Source of the DNA: Senimuribacter intestinalis
GTDB lineage: Bacteria; Bacillota; Clostridia; Peptostreptococcales; Anaerovoracaceae
Direction: 5' to 3'
Assembly (NCBI GenBank): GCA_943192975.1
Contig: CALPCJ010000008.1
Span: 69,864-133,863, forward strand
DNA length: 64,000 bases
Each line of letters opens with the position of its first letter. Position 1 is the first letter of the stretch. Below, in pieces: positions 62,232 to 64,000 of the stretch. The notes under the pieces were generated by a model that searched no databases, was not told where the DNA came from, and worked only from the letters and a program-made list of their open reading frames with translations. Both the position numbers and the translations under genes were made by a program.

Positions 62232-62313
62232 ATAGAAAAGTCAGAAAAATAAATCATTTGATTCGTTTGCTTCTGTCGGTATTGGGATTTTATCTTTGGA
62301 AGGAGTGATGCGT

Positions 62314-62400
62314 ATGAGAGCTGAGGATGAAAATGAGATTTCAAAATGGGGATTTGGGAAAAGAGAAAAGTTAGAGTTGAAAGATTGTTCTTTAGAATAA
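62314..62400 (+). CDS. Unrecognised 28-codon small ORF with strong SD
   Basis: Short ORF not previously listed. GGAAGGAG lies 8 nt before the ATG and a near-consensus promoter about 80 nt upstream. The product is a charged peptide (MRAEDENEISKWGFGKREKL, then 8 more residues ending KDCSLE with a single Cys near the C-terminus). No homology recognised. A peptide signal, a leader peptide or a ribosomal product precursor are possibilities; it may also be an RNA with an incidental ORF. The 412-nt gap around it holds the two promoters and nothing else recognised. Confidence 0.45.
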   Translation: MRAEDENEISKWGFGKREKLELKDCSLE

Positions 62401-62523
62401 AAAAAGAGCTTTTCAAAAGTATGATGTGAGTTGCGCCACAAAACATATATTAAGAAAAATTCTAAGTTTATTCTAATTTACAGGGCAGTCAAAGTCAAGA
62501 AAATTTGATAGAAAGGAGTCTAC

Positions 62524-63051
62524 ATGAATGTAAATTTAGTTAAGCAATTTAGACTAGTTAGAATTGGTATTGCTGTGATATTAACAATGGTGCTTTTCGT
62601 TAGTACCGTTTCTATATCAAATGCATATGTTCTGTCCCCAGGTTGGAAATTACCAATACATGATAACATTGGAGTCTATATTCCGTCTGATTTGTCGGAT
62701 GTTACTATTAAATCAAATGTTAATAAATGGGATACTTATACAGGACGGGTTTCTTTTAGCTTTTCTGCTATATCAGCTCAAATAAAATTTCTGGATAATC
62801 GCAGTCTTGACAACGGAACCTATGCAACGACTTTTTTAAGAAGCGGTGCAAATAAAGATATTATTATTTACAAATCTTTCAAAAGCCTGTCTACTGTTCG
62901 AAAGAATGAAACAATAGTGCATGAAGCAGGTCATGCTTTAGGTCTGGGTCATTCTGATAAAACGACTACTTCGGTTATGAGAGCGACGGGCTTCAACGAT
63001 AAAGCATATCCTTTATCTGATGATATAGCGGGTATTAAAGCATTGTATTAA
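62524..63051 (+). CDS. Secreted matrixin-type zinc metalloprotease
   Basis: 175 residues: an N-terminal signal peptide/anchor (about 10-36, ending NAYV), then a mature domain of about 140 residues with the zinc motif HEAGHALGLGH (about 138-148; HExxHxxGxxH) and a downstream Met in SVMR (Met-turn). This is the matrixin (M10-like) layout. SD AAAGGAG. Substrate could be surface proteins or the neighbouring secreted products. Confidence 0.82.
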   Translation: MNVNLVKQFRLVRIGIAVILTMVLFVSTVSISNAYVLSPGWKLPIHDNIGVYIPSDLSDVTIKSNVNKWDTYTGRVSFSFSAISAQIKFLDNRSLDNGTYATTFLRSGANKDIIIYKSFKSLSTVRKNETIVHEAGHALGLGHSDKTTTSVMRATGFNDKAYPLSDDIAGIKALY

Positions 63052-63085
63052 GCAGATATAATCTTGCGAATGAAAGGAGAATTTT

Positions 63086-63664
63086 ATGAAAGCAAAGAGA
63101 AGAATATGTCTCCTTATGCTTCCTCTCTTGGTTATAGGAGTTTGCGCTACTTTTACCCTTTTTTTTGGAGAGAAGCCACAAAAGGAACCCCAGCATGTTA
63201 ATGTAAGTGCAAAAGTGGATTTTTATACTGATACAGATGACTTAGTCTCAGACTCAGAAATTATTGCAGTTTGCGAAAAAATTTCTGAAGATGAACCTGT
63301 AGTACAAAAAGATGGAGCAGGAAATATTCTTGCAGTTTATACTCTTTCCACGGTTCGAGTTAAATCTGTGAAAAAAGGTGATGTTTCTATTGGAGACGAA
63401 TTAATCGTCATGGAAAATCAGGGTTATGACGAAACGTCAAATATTGTTTATCATATTGCCAATTATCAGGCAATGCAGTCTAATCATGAATATTTACTGT
63501 TGTTGCGTAGTTCAACTTCTGATCCTTGGTATATTCCATTAGCTGTAAATGCAGGTAAAATACCAATGGATGAAAAGGAAAGTATCTTATCTCCGGGAAC
63601 AGAAGAAAATTTGGAATTGGAAACAAGAGTATTATATGACAGTGTAAAAGAGGAATTGCTATAG
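63086..63664 (+). CDS. Hypothetical exported protein
   Basis: 192 residues with a basic N-terminus (MKAKRRIC) and a hydrophobic segment (about 8-28) that acts as a signal or anchor, then a beta-rich extracytoplasmic domain (VKVDFYTDTDDLVSDSEIIAVCEKI; YHIANYQAMQSNHEYLLLLRSS). SD AAAGGAG. It is 34 nt after the matrixin gene and may be co-transcribed with it. Family not recognised. Confidence 0.65.
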   Translation: MKAKRRICLLMLPLLVIGVCATFTLFFGEKPQKEPQHVNVSAKVDFYTDTDDLVSDSEIIAVCEKISEDEPVVQKDGAGNILAVYTLSTVRVKSVKKGDVSIGDELIVMENQGYDETSNIVYHIANYQAMQSNHEYLLLLRSSTSDPWYIPLAVNAGKIPMDEKESILSPGTEENLELETRVLYDSVKEELL

Positions 63665-63731
63665 TTAATTATAAAAACAAAGCTTTTAAATGGTGAAGCA
63701 TTTTGAAATTCAGGAAAAATTCCTATAAAAG

Positions 63732-63923
63732 ATGATGCTAATAATTTTAAGGGCGGAAAGTTACAATACACCTGCATATGAAAGTTATTTAAAAGGCTGT
63801 ACAAATTTTGTTTCACAATACCTTGTGGCAGGTGGAAAAAACATGGTTAAACCATCCAACTATGAGGATTTGGGATCAATGTATGGAACTACATCTTATT
63901 GTGAAGTTGTCAAGATTGTTTGA
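63732..63923 (+). pseudogene. Decayed amidase (Amidase_6/SH3-like peptidoglycan) fragment
   Basis: Reading frame containing ESYNTPAYESYLKGCTNFVSQYLVAGG. In Amidase_6 domains the YNRxAAxxYA motif is followed, about 20 residues later, by DCTNFVSQCLxAGG; here the two halves abut, indicating an internal deletion. The frame then ends prematurely at 63923, just where a different, possibly inserted, sequence begins. A functional start and RBS are not evident. Confidence 0.55.
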
Positions 63924-63945
63924 CACTTTTCCCAAAAGGATTTTT

Positions 63946-64000
63946 TCAAGCTGCTTCCTCCATGGATTCGAAGTACTTCTGTCTCTTTAACGTTGGAGGC
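63946..64000 (-). CDS. 3' end of a minus-strand gene running out of the window
   Basis: Minus-strand frame open at the window edge, reading ...PPTLKRQKYFESMEEAA then stop at 63948-63946. Too short to assign. It follows the sudden end of the amidase fragment and a TTTGACACTTTTCCC segment that looks like an insertion-sequence end, so a transposase is a reasonable suspicion but not shown. Confidence 0.3.
   Translation of the reverse strand, partial: PPTLKRQKYFESMEEAA

Noticed and set aside
1..64000. tRNA/rRNA genes and CRISPR arrays
   Set aside because: No cloverleaf-like sequence, rRNA signature or regularly spaced repeat-spacer pattern was seen when reading both strands; short tRNAs could still be missed by eye.

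Overview
The window is a chromosomal segment of a spore-forming, anaerobic, low-GC Gram-positive bacterium of the class Clostridia, centred on its replication origin. Evidence: the order rpmH-dnaA-dnaN-recF-gyrB-gyrA; the noc/parA/parB and mnmE-mnmG-rsmG block; the sporulation genes yabP and yabQ; an [FeFe] hydrogenase; arginine and peptide catabolism; and strong SD sequences with TTGACA/TATAAT promoters. The gene set recalls Clostridiales Family XIII-type (Anaerovoracaceae-like) amino-acid fermenters, but species cannot be fixed from this sequence alone.

Layout. 1-1.85 kb: 3' part of a KtrB/TrkH K+ channel subunit and its RCK partner KtrA. 1.85-8.0 kb: an arginine/amidohydrolase catabolic cluster (RocB, a guanidino-modifying enzyme, an M20D amidohydrolase, a YfcC carrier) facing a divergent GntR regulator; both promoters carry the same 14-bp motif over their -10. 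8.3-24 kb: mixed housekeeping and accessory genes (rlmH, a YycJ/WalJ-like hydrolase, rnhA, a CofE-like ligase, an [FeFe] hydrogenase, an RND pump, a cysteine desulfurase, aroB, an LTA-synthase-like enzyme) plus a MITE-like element and a structured intergenic repeat. 24-43 kb (minus strand, leading away from oriC): rsmA-rnmV-divIC-yabQ-yabP, an M23 protein, a DnaD protein with a DnaI-like tail, dnaB, rplI, a gdpP-like gene, sprT-like, parB-parA, noc, rsmG-mnmG-mnmE, jag-yidC-yidD-rnpA-rpmH. 42.8-44.6 kb: bipartite oriC with DnaA boxes on both sides of dnaA and a DnaA-trio unwinding site between dnaA and dnaN. 44.6-53 kb: dnaN, recF, gyrB, gyrA, a second cluster of the same intergenic repeat, and an rsbW-sigB pair. 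53-60.8 kb: a peptide/hydantoin-like catabolic locus (hydantoin-racemase-like protein, DUF917, OPT transporter, PucR regulator, DUF1177, AroM, M29-like peptidase). 60.8-64 kb: an AT-rich accessory stretch of secreted proteins with a PadR/HAAS pair, an unannotated 28-codon ORF with a strong promoter, a matrixin-type protease, and a decayed amidase that may be cut by an insertion sequence.

Most notable observations: (i) a DnaD protein fused to the zinc-binding N-terminal domain of a DnaI/DnaC-type helicase loader with no AAA+ domain; (ii) the 53-60.8 kb catabolic locus of mostly uncharacterised families, with shared 15-bp motifs in its two regulatory regions; (iii) an intergenic repeat found four times, three of them with exact 36-8-38 bp geometry and one with a 10-bp longer central spacer; (iv) a parS site at the centre of a 42-bp perfect palindrome that also forms the 3' end of noc; (v) a gdpP-type phosphodiesterase gene without its membrane anchor.

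No tRNA, rRNA or CRISPR array was recognised. All domain assignments come from reading motifs; no database search was run.
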